From the NCBI RefSeq assembly GCF_030216305.1, contig NZ_JASOKT010000008.1, positions 19,229 through 83,228 of the forward strand: a stretch of DNA of 64,000 nucleotides, read 5' to 3'. This DNA comes from Actinotignum timonense (GTDB taxonomy: Bacteria; Actinomycetota; Actinomycetes; Actinomycetales; Actinomycetaceae). Made by a program: the position numbers and the translations under genes. The notes under the pieces were generated by a model. That model did not search any database and was not told the origin of the DNA. It saw only the letters and a list, made by a program, of their open reading frames with translations. Shown here piece after piece: positions 44,807 through 53,708 of this stretch; position 1 is the stretch's first letter, and each line of letters begins with the position of its first letter.

Positions 44807-47578
44807 ATGAGTTCACAACAGTCAGATCAGCCCGGGGCCGCGGCGCTGCGCCCTCGTCCGCAACTCAATGTTGCCCTGGACCTTCTGGAGGATAAGTATG
44901 GGCTCAACCCGCCTGATGATGCCCTTTATGAGGCTTTCACCCAGTGGGCGGAAAGCACCGGCCGGCCGCTCTACCCCCATCAGGAAGAAGCGTTGCTCGC
45001 CGCTATTGATGACGCTCATATGATCGTCTCCACCCCCACCGGTTCAGGTAAGTCGCTCATCGCGCTCACCGCTATTTTCTGCGGTCTCGCGCGCGGGAAA
45101 ACCGCGTATTACACCGCGCCTCTCAAGGCCCTGGTATCGGAGAAGTTTTTTGAACTCATCAATGTTTTCGGTGCGGATAACGTGGGGATGGTAACCGGGG
45201 ATTCCACCATTAACCCCGGGGCTCCCGTAGTGTGTGCCACCGCGGAAATCGTGGCGAATCTGAGCTTGCGGGAGGGCGCCGCGGCGGATATCGGCGTGCT
45301 GGTCCAAGATGAATTCCACTATTACTCGGATCCGCAACGCGGTTGGGCCTGGCAGGTTCCCCTCCTGGAACTCACCCGCACCCAGCAGGTGCTCCTCTCC
45401 GCCACCCTGGGGGATACCACCTGGCTGGCAGAAGATCTTGAGAAGCGCACCGGGCGCGCCGTCGAACTCATGAGTAACGCGGAACGGCCGGTGCCGCTCT
45501 CTTTCTCTTATTCCTATCAGCCACTCGGTGAACTCCTCCTGGAACTCACCTCCACGCATCGCGCGCCCGTCTATGTGGTGCATTTTTCGCAGCGGGAGGC
45601 AGTAGCACAGGCCCAAGCCCTCCTCACCCACGCCCTCGTTTCCAAGGAACAGAAAGCCCGCATCCACGAAGCCCTCGGAGATTTTTCCTTCGGGCCCGGT
45701 TTCGGGAAAATTCTCTCCAAGCTGCTCCGTTCCGGTATTGGCGTGCACCACGCGGGCCTCCTCCCCCGCTACCGGCGCCTCGTGGAAAAGCTGGCACAGG
45801 CCGGGTTACTGCCGGTCATCTCCGGTACGGATACCCTCGGGGTGGGCATTAACGTTCCTATTCGCACCGTTGTCATGACCGGGCTGGCTAAATTTGATGG
45901 CCAACGCAATCGCCACCTGAGTGCACGTGAATTTCACCAGATCGCAGGCCGGGCCGGGCGGGCCGGATTCGATACGAAGGGTGATGTTATTGTGCAGGCA
46001 CCCGAATTTGAAATTGAAAATGCGCGGCTGGTGGCCCGCGCCGGGGATGATCCGGTCAAACAGCGTCGCATCCAAAAGAAGAAGCCGCCGGAAAATACAG
46101 TACTGTGGTCGGAAAAGACTTTTGAGTATCTCAAAGGCGCAGCTCCGGAAACCCTGACGTCCCACATGCGGGTATCCCACTCGCTCATGCTCAATTTGTT
46201 CCAGCGGCCGGGGGATAATGTCGCGGCCGTAACCAAGTTACTCACGGATAATCACGAACCGCGCACGGCTTCCAACCAACTCATCCGGCAAGCCACCCGC
46301 ATTTACATGTCTCTCGAGCGGGCGGGCGTTATCCTGCACCGTACTCCGCAGTGGCTAGCGGAGCACCCGGACCATTCCCCCATCGAATACGCACGCGAAG
46401 TTCCTGATGACTTCTCCTTGAACCAACCGCTGGCACCCTTTGCGCTGGCCGCGCTGGATATCCTTGATCCGGATAGCCCGGAGTACGCCCTCGATGTCAT
46501 CTCGGTGATCGAAGCGGTCCAGGATAACCCCATGCAGGTCCTCTACGCGCAGGAACGCGCAGCGCGCGGGCGCGCAATCGGGCGAATGAAAGCCGCTGGC
46601 ATCGGCTATGACGAACGCATGGCCGAAGCCGATAAAACCACCTGGCCCCAACCGCTCGCGGAAGAACTCGGTGCGGCACTCCAGATCTACCGGCAAACCA
46701 ATCCCTGGGTGGATGACTTCCAGCTCTCCCCCAAATCCATCGTGCGGGAAATGATCGAAAACGCGATCACCTTCTCGGAATTTATTTCCCGTTATGACCT
46801 GGCCCGTTCCGAAGGCACGTTGCTGCGCTACCTCACAGATACCTACAAGGCGCTGCGCCAAACGGTGCCGCTGGAGGCCCGCACCCAGGATCTTGAGGAT
46901 ATGACCGCCTGGCTGGGCAGCCTGGTACGCTCGGTGGATTCCAGCCTGCTCGACGAATGGGAAGCCCTGCGTGATGGCCGCATTACCACCGCAGACATCA
47001 CCAATCTTGACAGCAGCACCGGCGGAGCTCGCGAACGCGCTTTCGGTGCTGATGAAGATGGAAAGGTCACGCTCTCGCGCAGCCCGCACGCGCTACGCGT
47101 CTCCATCCGCAATGCGCTCTTCCGTTTCGTGGAAGCCGTAGCACACGAAAATCTCGACTGGCTTGATAGGGCGGCACTCGATGATGGGGCCGGCGTGGCC
47201 CGCGGGGAAGGTATCCCGCTCTGGGTGGGCGGCCCGGTCTGGGATGGCGATGCCTGGATGGATGCCACCGATGCTTATTTCGATTCCTACCAGGAGATCG
47301 GCACCGGTGCCGAAGCACGCTCCGCCCAACTCGTCACCGTGCTCGAACACCCCGACCGCGCCGATTTCATCACCGCCGGAGTTCCGGCAGCCCACGTGGA
47401 TAGCGTCATGGACAACCTCACCACCGCCACCGGGCGTCTGCGTGCCTGGTTGGTGCGTCAAGTTTTTGACGACGGCGCAGGTGACAACTCGTGGGGATTC
47501 TGGGCAGTTGTGGACCTCGAGGCAAGCGATGAAGCCGGACACGCCATCCTCGACATTATTAGCGTGGGAGAACTATGA
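44807..47578 (+). CDS. Superfamily 2 helicase with DUF3516 C-terminal domain
   Basis: 923 residues. Helicase core: Q-like YPHQEEALLA, motif I STPTGSGKSLIA (about 77), Ia TAPLKALVSEK, motif II LVQDEFHYYSD (a DEFH box instead of DExH), motif III LLSATLGD, motif V VISGTDTLGVGINVP and motif VI QIAGRAGRAGFD. The C-terminal 350 residues form the actinobacterial DUF3516 module (PLYPHQ-type Ski2-like relatives). It probably acts on RNA. No ribosome-binding site is close to the ATG at 44807, so a leaderless start is possible. Confidence 0.9.
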   Translation: MSSQQSDQPGAAALRPRPQLNVALDLLEDKYGLNPPDDALYEAFTQWAESTGRPLYPHQEEALLAAIDDAHMIVSTPTGSGKSLIALTAIFCGLARGKTAYYTAPLKALVSEKFFELINVFGADNVGMVTGDSTINPGAPVVCATAEIVANLSLREGAAADIGVLVQDEFHYYSDPQRGWAWQVPLLELTRTQQVLLSATLGDTTWLAEDLEKRTGRAVELMSNAERPVPLSFSYSYQPLGELLLELTSTHRAPVYVVHFSQREAVAQAQALLTHALVSKEQKARIHEALGDFSFGPGFGKILSKLLRSGIGVHHAGLLPRYRRLVEKLAQAGLLPVISGTDTLGVGINVPIRTVVMTGLAKFDGQRNRHLSAREFHQIAGRAGRAGFDTKGDVIVQAPEFEIENARLVARAGDDPVKQRRIQKKKPPENTVLWSEKTFEYLKGAAPETLTSHMRVSHSLMLNLFQRPGDNVAAVTKLLTDNHEPRTASNQLIRQATRIYMSLERAGVILHRTPQWLAEHPDHSPIEYAREVPDDFSLNQPLAPFALAALDILDPDSPEYALDVISVIEAVQDNPMQVLYAQERAARGRAIGRMKAAGIGYDERMAEADKTTWPQPLAEELGAALQIYRQTNPWVDDFQLSPKSIVREMIENAITFSEFISRYDLARSEGTLLRYLTDTYKALRQTVPLEARTQDLEDMTAWLGSLVRSVDSSLLDEWEALRDGRITTADITNLDSSTGGARERAFGADEDGKVTLSRSPHALRVSIRNALFRFVEAVAHENLDWLDRAALDDGAGVARGEGIPLWVGGPVWDGDAWMDATDAYFDSYQEIGTGAEARSAQLVTVLEHPDRADFITAGVPAAHVDSVMDNLTTATGRLRAWLVRQVFDDGAGDNSWGFWAVVDLEASDEAGHAILDIISVGEL

Positions 47579-47643
47579 GCCCGCTGCACCCGCCACCACT
47601 ACCCCGGTGATGAGATATACGCCGATTCGGAAAACGCGGCACC

Positions 47644-47708
47644 AGTTCTGAGACCGTGTCATTAGTTCTGAGACCGTGCCATCAGTTCTGAGACCATTTC
47701 CCCAGTTC
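47644..47708. repeat. Three-and-a-bit 20-bp tandem repeats
   Basis: Units beginning at 47644, 47664 and 47684 share AGTTCTGAGACC, with a trailing AGTTC at 47704. They sit between the helicase stop and the YggS-like gene, in the position expected of its promoter or operator. Confidence 0.8.
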
Positions 47709-47771
47709 GCGGTGCAGAGATCTACCATAAACAGCGGCTGATACACGATACCTGTGGAGTTGATACAAACC

Positions 47772-48632
47772 ATGACACATACGGAGCAGGGCAGGCTTGC
47801 TCACCTCGCCGAATTGTCCAGCATAGTCCCAACCGCGGAGGAGATCCCCGACCGCATCAACCTGGTGCGTGATGCTCTGCGCGGAGCGGAAGAAGCTGCC
47901 GGCATACCGCTCGGTACCGCTCGGCTCCAAATCGTCGTGAAACACCAGTCCATCACCGCCATTCACGCTGCGCTTGCCGCCGGATCCCGCCTCATGGGCC
48001 AAAACTTCATCCAACAACTCCAAGACGTAGAAACCCAGCTCGCAACACCCAGCACGGGTGCAGGCCCATCGGCACGCCTCATCCACGACGCCAGCGCTTG
48101 GGAAGGCAGCGGCATCACCCCGGCCAGCGCCGGAAACCCACCCCACTGGACCCATGTCATCGGCCACGTGCAATCGAATAAAGCCGGGCGCGCCCTCGAA
48201 CTGGCCGATTGCATCGAAACTGTGGATAGTCTGAAACTTGCCCAGCGCCTCAACCGGCTGCAAGGCCGCTTGCGCGAAGAAGGCCACGCCCACGGCCCCT
48301 TCTCCATTTACGTCCAGGTCAACTCCTCCGGAGCAGCCAGCCAGTACGGAGTGGAACCCCACCAGGTAGAAGAACTGGTAGGGCAGATCGCCGAACTCCC
48401 CCACTTGCGGGTCGATGGCCTCATGACCATCGGAGCCAATACCACTGATGAACGGAAGATCGCCCACTCCTTCGCGCTTGTGCGTGAACTGCGGGATAAG
48501 CTCCAGCGCGAGCACCCCAGCGTACAGGAACTCTCCATGGGAATGACCCACGACATGAGCATCGCCGTGGCCGAAGGCTCCACCCAGGTACGTGTGGGCA
48601 GCGCCATCTTCGGGCCCCGGCCCGCGGCCTAA
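47772..48632 (+). CDS. YggS/PLPBP-like pyridoxal phosphate homeostasis protein
   Basis: About 286 residues from ATG 47772 (GGAG twelve bases upstream) or 292 from GTG 47754. Alanine-racemase-like barrel with the PLP-binding Lys in LQIVVKHQS, then MGQNFIQQL in place of the common GENRVQE, HVIGHVQSNKAGRAL, LMTIGANTTDE and the phosphate site LSMGMTHDMSIAVAEGSTQVRVGSAIFG. The protein binds PLP and buffers B6 and amino-acid metabolism; no enzyme activity is established for the family. Several positions deviate from the usual motif. Its stop overlaps that of the convergent ABC ATPase gene. Confidence 0.88.
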   Translation: MTHTEQGRLAHLAELSSIVPTAEEIPDRINLVRDALRGAEEAAGIPLGTARLQIVVKHQSITAIHAALAAGSRLMGQNFIQQLQDVETQLATPSTGAGPSARLIHDASAWEGSGITPASAGNPPHWTHVIGHVQSNKAGRALELADCIETVDSLKLAQRLNRLQGRLREEGHAHGPFSIYVQVNSSGAASQYGVEPHQVEELVGQIAELPHLRVDGLMTIGANTTDERKIAHSFALVRELRDKLQREHPSVQELSMGMTHDMSIAVAEGSTQVRVGSAIFGPRPAA

Positions 48633-49468
48633 ATACCTGCCGAAACCGGCACCACCATCGGGGTGCCCGTCACCGGATCCGGGATAACTACCGCAGTTAT
48701 CCCGTAGATTTCCGCAATGTTTTCCGGAGTGAAAACCTCGACAGCCGAACCCGAAAAAGCAATACGCCCATCCTTCATCGCGATGATATGAGTGGCGTAA
48801 CGCGCCGCCTGATTCAGATCGTGCAGGACCGCCACCAGAGTGCGGCCCTCTCGATTCAGTCGAGCACACAAGTCCAAGAGCTCAATCTGGTAAGCGATAT
48901 CCAGATACGTCGTCGGCTCATCCAAAAAAATAATCGGTGTGTCTTGGGCCAGAACCATCGCCACCCACACCCGCTGGCGTTCTCCACCCGAGAGCTCCCC
49001 CAGCAACGCATCAGCAAAATCCGCGGTACCCGTAGCCGCCAAAGCCCGAGCAACCGCCTCCTCATCACGTGCCGAAGGCCGCGCAAACAAACCCTGGTGC
49101 GGGTAACGCCCCCGAGCCACCAGCTCGGCAACCGTAATACCCTCCGGAACATGCGGAGACTGCGGCAACAACGCAAGTTCCCGCGCGAAATCCCGCGAGC
49201 CCATCGCCGCAATATCTCGCCCATCCAGCAGCACCCGGCCGCTCGCGGGCGAAAGTAACCGTGCCAAACCGCGTAGCAGCGTGGACTTCCCACACCCGTT
49301 CGCCCCCACGATCACCGTGAACGAGCCATCCGGGATCTCCACATTCAGATCCCGCGCCACGGCGACATCCCCATAGCCCAGGCTCAGATCAACACTGCGC
49401 AAACGCGCCGCACCGGCCGGGCCAGCCGCACCCACGTTCACGCCACCGCTGTTGCCACGCATATTCAT
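48629..49468 (-). CDS. Siderophore/haem-type ABC importer ATP-binding protein
   Basis: 279 residues. FecE/FepC-type motifs: LSLGYGDVAVARDLNVEIPDGS, Walker A GANGCGKSTLLRGLARL, LLPQSPHVPEGITVAELVARGR, signature LSGGERQRVWVAMVLAQ and Walker B IIFLDEPTTYLDIAYQ. The DEPTTYLD wording is typical of ferric-siderophore importers. The ATG at 49468 overlaps the permease stop (ATGA). Third gene of the permease-permease-ATPase operon, with the binding protein encoded divergently at 51725. Confidence 0.94.
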   Translation of the reverse strand: MNMRGNSGGVNVGAAGPAGAARLRSVDLSLGYGDVAVARDLNVEIPDGSFTVIVGANGCGKSTLLRGLARLLSPASGRVLLDGRDIAAMGSRDFARELALLPQSPHVPEGITVAELVARGRYPHQGLFARPSARDEEAVARALAATGTADFADALLGELSGGERQRVWVAMVLAQDTPIIFLDEPTTYLDIAYQIELLDLCARLNREGRTLVAVLHDLNQAARYATHIIAMKDGRIAFSGSAVEVFTPENIAEIYGITAVVIPDPVTGTPMVVPVSAGI

Positions 49469-50529
49469 CGTCCCTTCCGTTGCGACATCACCACAACCAG
49501 CACATAAAGGCCACCGACCACCGTGGTAATTGCACCCACCGGAACCGGCCGAGCCAGGGCATATTGGGCGAAAAGATCAGCCAGGAACAAAATCGAGGCA
49601 CCCGCTAGCGCGCTATGCACCAGCGAAATTCCGCGTCGCCCCGCCGCCATCCGCCCCACCTGCGGAGCAGCCAGAGCCACAAAAGCAATAGGTCCGGCCG
49701 CCGCCGTCACCACACAGGTCAAAGCGATACCAACCGCGAGGATCCCCCGGCGCGCCTTCTCGACCGACAAGCCGTGTGCAGCTGCGGCGTCGTCGCCTAA
49801 TTCCAGCTGCCGCAACGGCCGCACGCAACACGCCACAAACGGAAGCAACAACACCAAGAAAACCAGCGCGGGCCCGATCTTCGCCCACGATGCCTGCCCG
49901 AGCGTTCCGGCGCCCCACACCGCGAGGCTGAGCGCCACCTCATCCGAGGCCCGCAAGAGCAGCCAGGTATTCGCCGCGCTGAGCATCGCCGTCATACCGA
50001 TTCCCACAATAATGAGACGGAACCCGGACACGCCGTTGCGGTAGGCCAGCGCGTAAATCATTATTCCGACGACGACGCCACCTGCCAGCGCCCCCATACT
50101 CACCGCAACAGCTCCACCCACCAGGAAAGTCCGGGTGAGAATAACGCCGGTATAGGCACCGGCATTGAATCCGATAATATCCGGCGAGCCGAGCGGGTTT
50201 CGGGTGAGAATTTGGAAGAGCGCACCCGAAAGCCCGAGCGCTGCCCCGAAGGCCACCGCGGCGAGGATCCGTGGCAGGCGCCAGGTTAGAACCACGTGGG
50301 CCGCGAAGTCACCGTCACCCGCGGCAACCGCGCGTATCGAATCCGGGGCGAAGCAGGCCGCCACCTCGCCCAGGCTCAGGGGCAGATCCCCGAGGAGGAG
50401 AGCCCCCACGCACCCGAAGGCCAAAGCGAAGCTCACCGCGGCCGCAACCAGGCGGGAACGGCGGCGGCGTCGTAGTGCGACGTGGCGCAGAGGGGACTTT
50501 AAAGCGGCAGGTTGGTGCGAAAAACTCAT
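49465..50529 (-). CDS. Siderophore-type ABC importer permease (FecCD family)
   Basis: 354 residues from ATG 50529, coupled to the previous gene by ATGA. An N-terminal basic stretch LRRRRRSRLV is followed by ten hydrophobic segments. Family motifs: LTWRLPRILAAVAFGAALGLSGALFQILTRNPLGSPDIIGFNAGAY and the ATPase-contact loop AAAAHGLSVEKARRG, then GPIAFVALAAPQVGRMAAGRR. It forms the second half of a BtuC-like channel. Confidence 0.94.
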   Translation of the reverse strand: MSFSHQPAALKSPLRHVALRRRRRSRLVAAAVSFALAFGCVGALLLGDLPLSLGEVAACFAPDSIRAVAAGDGDFAAHVVLTWRLPRILAAVAFGAALGLSGALFQILTRNPLGSPDIIGFNAGAYTGVILTRTFLVGGAVAVSMGALAGGVVVGIMIYALAYRNGVSGFRLIIVGIGMTAMLSAANTWLLLRASDEVALSLAVWGAGTLGQASWAKIGPALVFLVLLLPFVACCVRPLRQLELGDDAAAAHGLSVEKARRGILAVGIALTCVVTAAAGPIAFVALAAPQVGRMAAGRRGISLVHSALAGASILFLADLFAQYALARPVPVGAITTVVGGLYVLVVVMSQRKGR

Positions 50530-51590
50530 AGCGTGAAAGCCTTTCGCCGGCGCACGAGGTAGATGAGGACCGGGGCACCCAGGAAGGCGCACATGACCGA
50601 CACGGGAAGTTCCCCGGTCGGGAGAATAATGCGGGCGAGGATGTCCGCGGCGAGGAGGAGGACCGGGGCCCAGAGCGCGGACAGTCCCACAATCCAACGT
50701 TGATCCGCCCCGGCAAAGGAGCGGATAGCGTGCGGGGCCATGAGACCTATGAAGGAAATAGGGCCGGCGATAGCAACCGCACCCCCGGTGAGGAGCGTCA
50801 TCGCCGCAATACCGGCCAGGCGGATCACCGTGACATGAGCACCGAGTGCGCGAGCGGCGTCGTCACCGAGAGCAATGATATTGAGCGCTGGGGTGAGCAC
50901 GGCAGCGGCCATGAGGCCGAAGAACAGAAGCGGAAGAACCGGCAGGATAACCTCCCAGGGGCGGTTTTCCAGCGTGCCGGCCGTCCAGACGAGGATTTCG
51001 TTGAAAGTACGCGGATCAGTCAGGCGTAGCACACCCACGATGCCGTTGAGCACGGCAGAAAGCGCCACCCCGGCCAGGATCAGGCGAACCGGATCCGCGC
51101 GACCGCTGCGGTGCGAGCCGATGAGGAGGACCGCCGCGGTGGCCAAGAGTGCACCGGCAACCGCCCACCACATGTAGATACTCGGCCGGCTAATACCCGC
51201 CACCGCGATAGCGAGAGTCACCGCGAAACCGGCACCGGCCGAAACCCCGAGGATCCCAGGTTCGGCCAGAGGATTGCGGGAAATCGCCTGGATGAGCGCG
51301 CCGGCAACCCCGAGAGCTGCACCGATGGCAAGGGCGGCGACCGTACGAGGCGGACGCAAGGTAAGCACTGCTTGCGCGTCCATGGAATCGCGTTCTGCCC
51401 CGGAGATGATAGTAAACAGTGTTCCCGGGGAGATGGGGCGGGCGCCTATGCAAATGGAGAGGAGCGCCAGCACCGCGACAGCGATGATCCCAGTGGTGAG
51501 GGCCGCGGCCCGCCGGCGCGCGGTGGTGCGGCCGGGAGCAGGGCAGGCGCGGCGTCGTGCCGAAAAACGGTGGTGGACGGTGCTGTTCAT
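50526..51590 (-). CDS. Siderophore-type ABC importer permease (FecCD family)
   Basis: 354 residues. It contains LRPPRTVAALAIGAALGVAGALIQAISRNPLAEPGILGVSAGAG, the coupling loop AARALGAHVTVIRLAG and GPISFIGLMAPHAIRSFAGAD, the hallmarks of FecC/BtuC permeases. It is first in the operon and divergent from the binding-protein gene, 134 bp away. I looked for a DtxR/IdeR iron box there and found no convincing one. Two copies of the GTAARC-type motif fall inside the gene (51361 and about 51412). Confidence 0.94.
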   Translation of the reverse strand: MNSTVHHRFSARRRACPAPGRTTARRRAAALTTGIIAVAVLALLSICIGARPISPGTLFTIISGAERDSMDAQAVLTLRPPRTVAALAIGAALGVAGALIQAISRNPLAEPGILGVSAGAGFAVTLAIAVAGISRPSIYMWWAVAGALLATAAVLLIGSHRSGRADPVRLILAGVALSAVLNGIVGVLRLTDPRTFNEILVWTAGTLENRPWEVILPVLPLLFFGLMAAAVLTPALNIIALGDDAARALGAHVTVIRLAGIAAMTLLTGGAVAIAGPISFIGLMAPHAIRSFAGADQRWIVGLSALWAPVLLLAADILARIILPTGELPVSVMCAFLGAPVLIYLVRRRKAFTL

Positions 51591-51724
51591 AACGAGAACA
51601 GGCTACCCCAATTAAACAACGCCAGCGTATCCTAATAGGGCATCTGTGGTTTCAGTGACAACCACACGACCACCGCAGCCGCAGGTGCGTCCGGCCGCGA
51701 GTGCGGCATCCACGAAAGGAAGTT

Positions 51725-52765
51725 ATGAAGAAGTCCCTGACCGCGTGGGCGGGCACCGTTCTGGTGGCTTGCCTGGCTTTTGCCGGATGCGGTTCTCAGA
51801 AGAGTAATGATTCTGCCAATTCCTCGGCGTCCCCTGCCTCCTCCTCCGCGGCGGCAAGCTCCGCTACGGACGGGAATGCCGCGACCGAGGCGTTATTCCC
51901 CGCGACAATTGACACGAAGTTCGGGCCCGTTACTGTCAAGGAAGCCCCGCAGCGCGTGGTCGCTCTGGGCTGGGGCGATGCCGAAGTGGCGCTCTCGCTG
52001 GGCGTGCAGCCGGTGGGCGCGGCTGACTGGCTGGCTTTCGGCGGCAATGGCGTGGGCCCGTGGGTGAGCGAATCGTATGAGAAGGCCCCGGAAATCCTGG
52101 GCACAATGGAGCTGTCGTACGAGAAGATCGCGGCGCTCAAGCCGGATCTTATTCTTGACGTCAAGACTTCGGGCGATAAGGAACGCCACGATAAGCTTTC
52201 CCAGATTGCGCCGACGGTCTCGCTGCCGGAGGGCGCGGATAATTGGCTGACCTCCACGAAGGACCAGGTCACCATGATTGGTGCGGCGCTGGGTAAGCCG
52301 AAGGCGGCCGCGGCGCAGCTGGATGCGGTGGAAAAGAAGTTCGCTGAGGTTACGGCCGCGCACCCCGATTGGAAGGGCAAGTCCGTGACCGTGGCGACGA
52401 AGACCTCCGAGGGCTGGGGTGCCTACCTGAAGGGCGATACGCGCCTGGAGTTCATGACGAAGCTGGGCTTCGTGCAGAACCCGAAGGTTCAGGAGCTGGC
52501 TCCGGCCGATGGCGGTTTTGCTGTGCAGCTCTCCGCCGAGCAGCTCGATGCTATCGATGCGGACCTTATTGCGGCGTTCCCAATTTTCATTGATACCGCG
52601 CAGATTACCGACGATGCCACCTGGCAGAAGGTCCCGGCAGTTGCTGCCGGCCACGCCTTCGTGGTGGACGGTGACCTCTCCAATGCGTTCTCCCTGGGCA
52701 CCCCGGCCGCGCAGCTGTGGGCTCTGGATAAGCTGACGCCGCTTATTGAGAAGGCTGTGAAGTAA
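51725..52765 (+). CDS. Siderophore/iron ABC transporter substrate-binding lipoprotein
   Basis: 346 residues from ATG 51725 (AAAGGAAG upstream). The signal peptide LTAWAGTVLVACLAFAGC ends in a lipobox, followed by a Ser/Ala/Asn linker. The mature protein has the two-lobed cluster C/FecB-like fold: APQRVVALGWGDAEVALSLGVQPVGA, YEKIAALKPDLILDVK and the C-terminal WQKVPAVAAGHAFVVDGDLS. It delivers ferric siderophore or haem to the FecCD/FecE importer encoded divergently. A 16-bp tandem duplication straddles the TAA stop (52759-52790). Confidence 0.93.
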   Translation: MKKSLTAWAGTVLVACLAFAGCGSQKSNDSANSSASPASSSAAASSATDGNAATEALFPATIDTKFGPVTVKEAPQRVVALGWGDAEVALSLGVQPVGAADWLAFGGNGVGPWVSESYEKAPEILGTMELSYEKIAALKPDLILDVKTSGDKERHDKLSQIAPTVSLPEGADNWLTSTKDQVTMIGAALGKPKAAAAQLDAVEKKFAEVTAAHPDWKGKSVTVATKTSEGWGAYLKGDTRLEFMTKLGFVQNPKVQELAPADGGFAVQLSAEQLDAIDADLIAAFPIFIDTAQITDDATWQKVPAVAAGHAFVVDGDLSNAFSLGTPAAQLWALDKLTPLIEKAVK

Positions 52766-52843
52766 ATACTCTGCGAAGTAAATACTCTCGCGGCGAACCG
52801 CCTAAGCCACCCGCTACTGGCGTGCGCATAAATAGGCACAGAG

Positions 52844-52889
52844 CGCCCCGGAACGACCACTTATATGAGTGATCTTTCCGGGGCGTTTT
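52844..52889 (+). terminator. Intrinsic terminator
   Basis: Stem CGCCCCGGAA (52844-52853) with TTCCGGGGCG (52876-52885), followed by TTTT; an inner CACT/AGTG pairing extends it. It ends the binding-protein transcript ahead of the convergent cas operon. Confidence 0.9.
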
Positions 52890-52982
52890 CTGTGGCGCGA
52901 AGTCACACCGTGACGCGCGGGCGGGTTCACAACCGCGACATACCGGCATTCGCCACCACTTCGCGCCGTGACGCAACGGAAC

Positions 52983-53708
52983 CTAGCGTTCCAGCAGCTC
53001 AGCTACCCGATTGAGCCATTCCTTCCGTTCTGTCACCACGTCCACCATGCTCGCGGTGCCGGGCAATGCTCCCGGCCCGCTATCGGGCATATGTGGGGCC
53101 CGCGAATAGGTCCACAGCTGTTTTTTCGGTTTCTCGAAAGACGGGTCACACACTGGAATCCGGTTGAGCATGTCATCCTCGCCGCGTCCCAGATAGAACG
53201 GGAACGACGGCGCAAAGGCTTTCTTCCCCAAGTAGGTAACGAAAGCAGGACTGCGCAGCGCGGCATCGACCTCCTCCTGATGCCCCGGGCAGGTGACTCG
53301 CACGAGGAACTCAGCTCCGGCCAGGTAGGTGCGGTGGATGACCGCGTTCGAGTTTTGCTGATCCGGGGTGAAAGCCAGGTTTTTGTCGGAATCACTTTGT
53401 TTCCGGATCCACAACTGGCGTGTTCGGAACTTGAGCTCGTCATTGCGGAGACCGCTTTTAGTAGCGCGGGGATTAATGGTCTGGAATTCATTGATGAAAC
53501 AGCCAGGACGATCAACCCTTACTGCAAAATCAGCTCCCTCCAGCCACTCTGGCCACTCTTCGCGCGGAGCACCTAAAGCGCCCGCGAGAAGACCAAGGAG
53601 ACCGGACCGGGTAGGCCGAGGCTCCGAATTGACCACGTTCCCCGTCACTCGCGGCCCCGCCCAGGATTGCACGGGACCCGCTAGACGCAGGAATGTTGAA
53701 TTACTCAT
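52983..53708 (-). CDS. cas5e: Type I-E Cascade subunit Cas5e
   Basis: 241 residues. The N-terminal RAMP strand and Gly-rich turn are visible: STFLRLAGPVQSWAG, then RPTRSGLLGLLAGALG, the usual Cas5e opening. The C-terminal half contains AFAPSFPFYLGRGEDD. Cas5e binds the 5' handle of crRNA and caps the Cas7 backbone at the Cas8e end. The ATG at 53708 overlaps the cas7e stop by eight bases. It is the last gene of the leftward cas8e-cse2-cas7e-cas5e operon; a terminator for this strand is not obvious. Confidence 0.96.
   Translation of the reverse strand: MSNSTFLRLAGPVQSWAGPRVTGNVVNSEPRPTRSGLLGLLAGALGAPREEWPEWLEGADFAVRVDRPGCFINEFQTINPRATKSGLRNDELKFRTRQLWIRKQSDSDKNLAFTPDQQNSNAVIHRTYLAGAEFLVRVTCPGHQEEVDAALRSPAFVTYLGKKAFAPSFPFYLGRGEDDMLNRIPVCDPSFEKPKKQLWTYSRAPHMPDSGPGALPGTASMVDVVTERKEWLNRVAELLER

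Noticed and set aside
47682..48869. 395-residue minus-strand frame
   Set aside because: Antisense to the YggS-like gene and the end of the ABC ATPase; no domain, no ribosome-binding site.
51591..51724. DtxR/IdeR iron box between the siderophore importer and its binding protein
   Set aside because: Searched for a TTAGGTTAGGCTAACC-like palindrome. Only partial half-sites (AGGCTACCCC, CCTAATAGG) are present, too weak to call.
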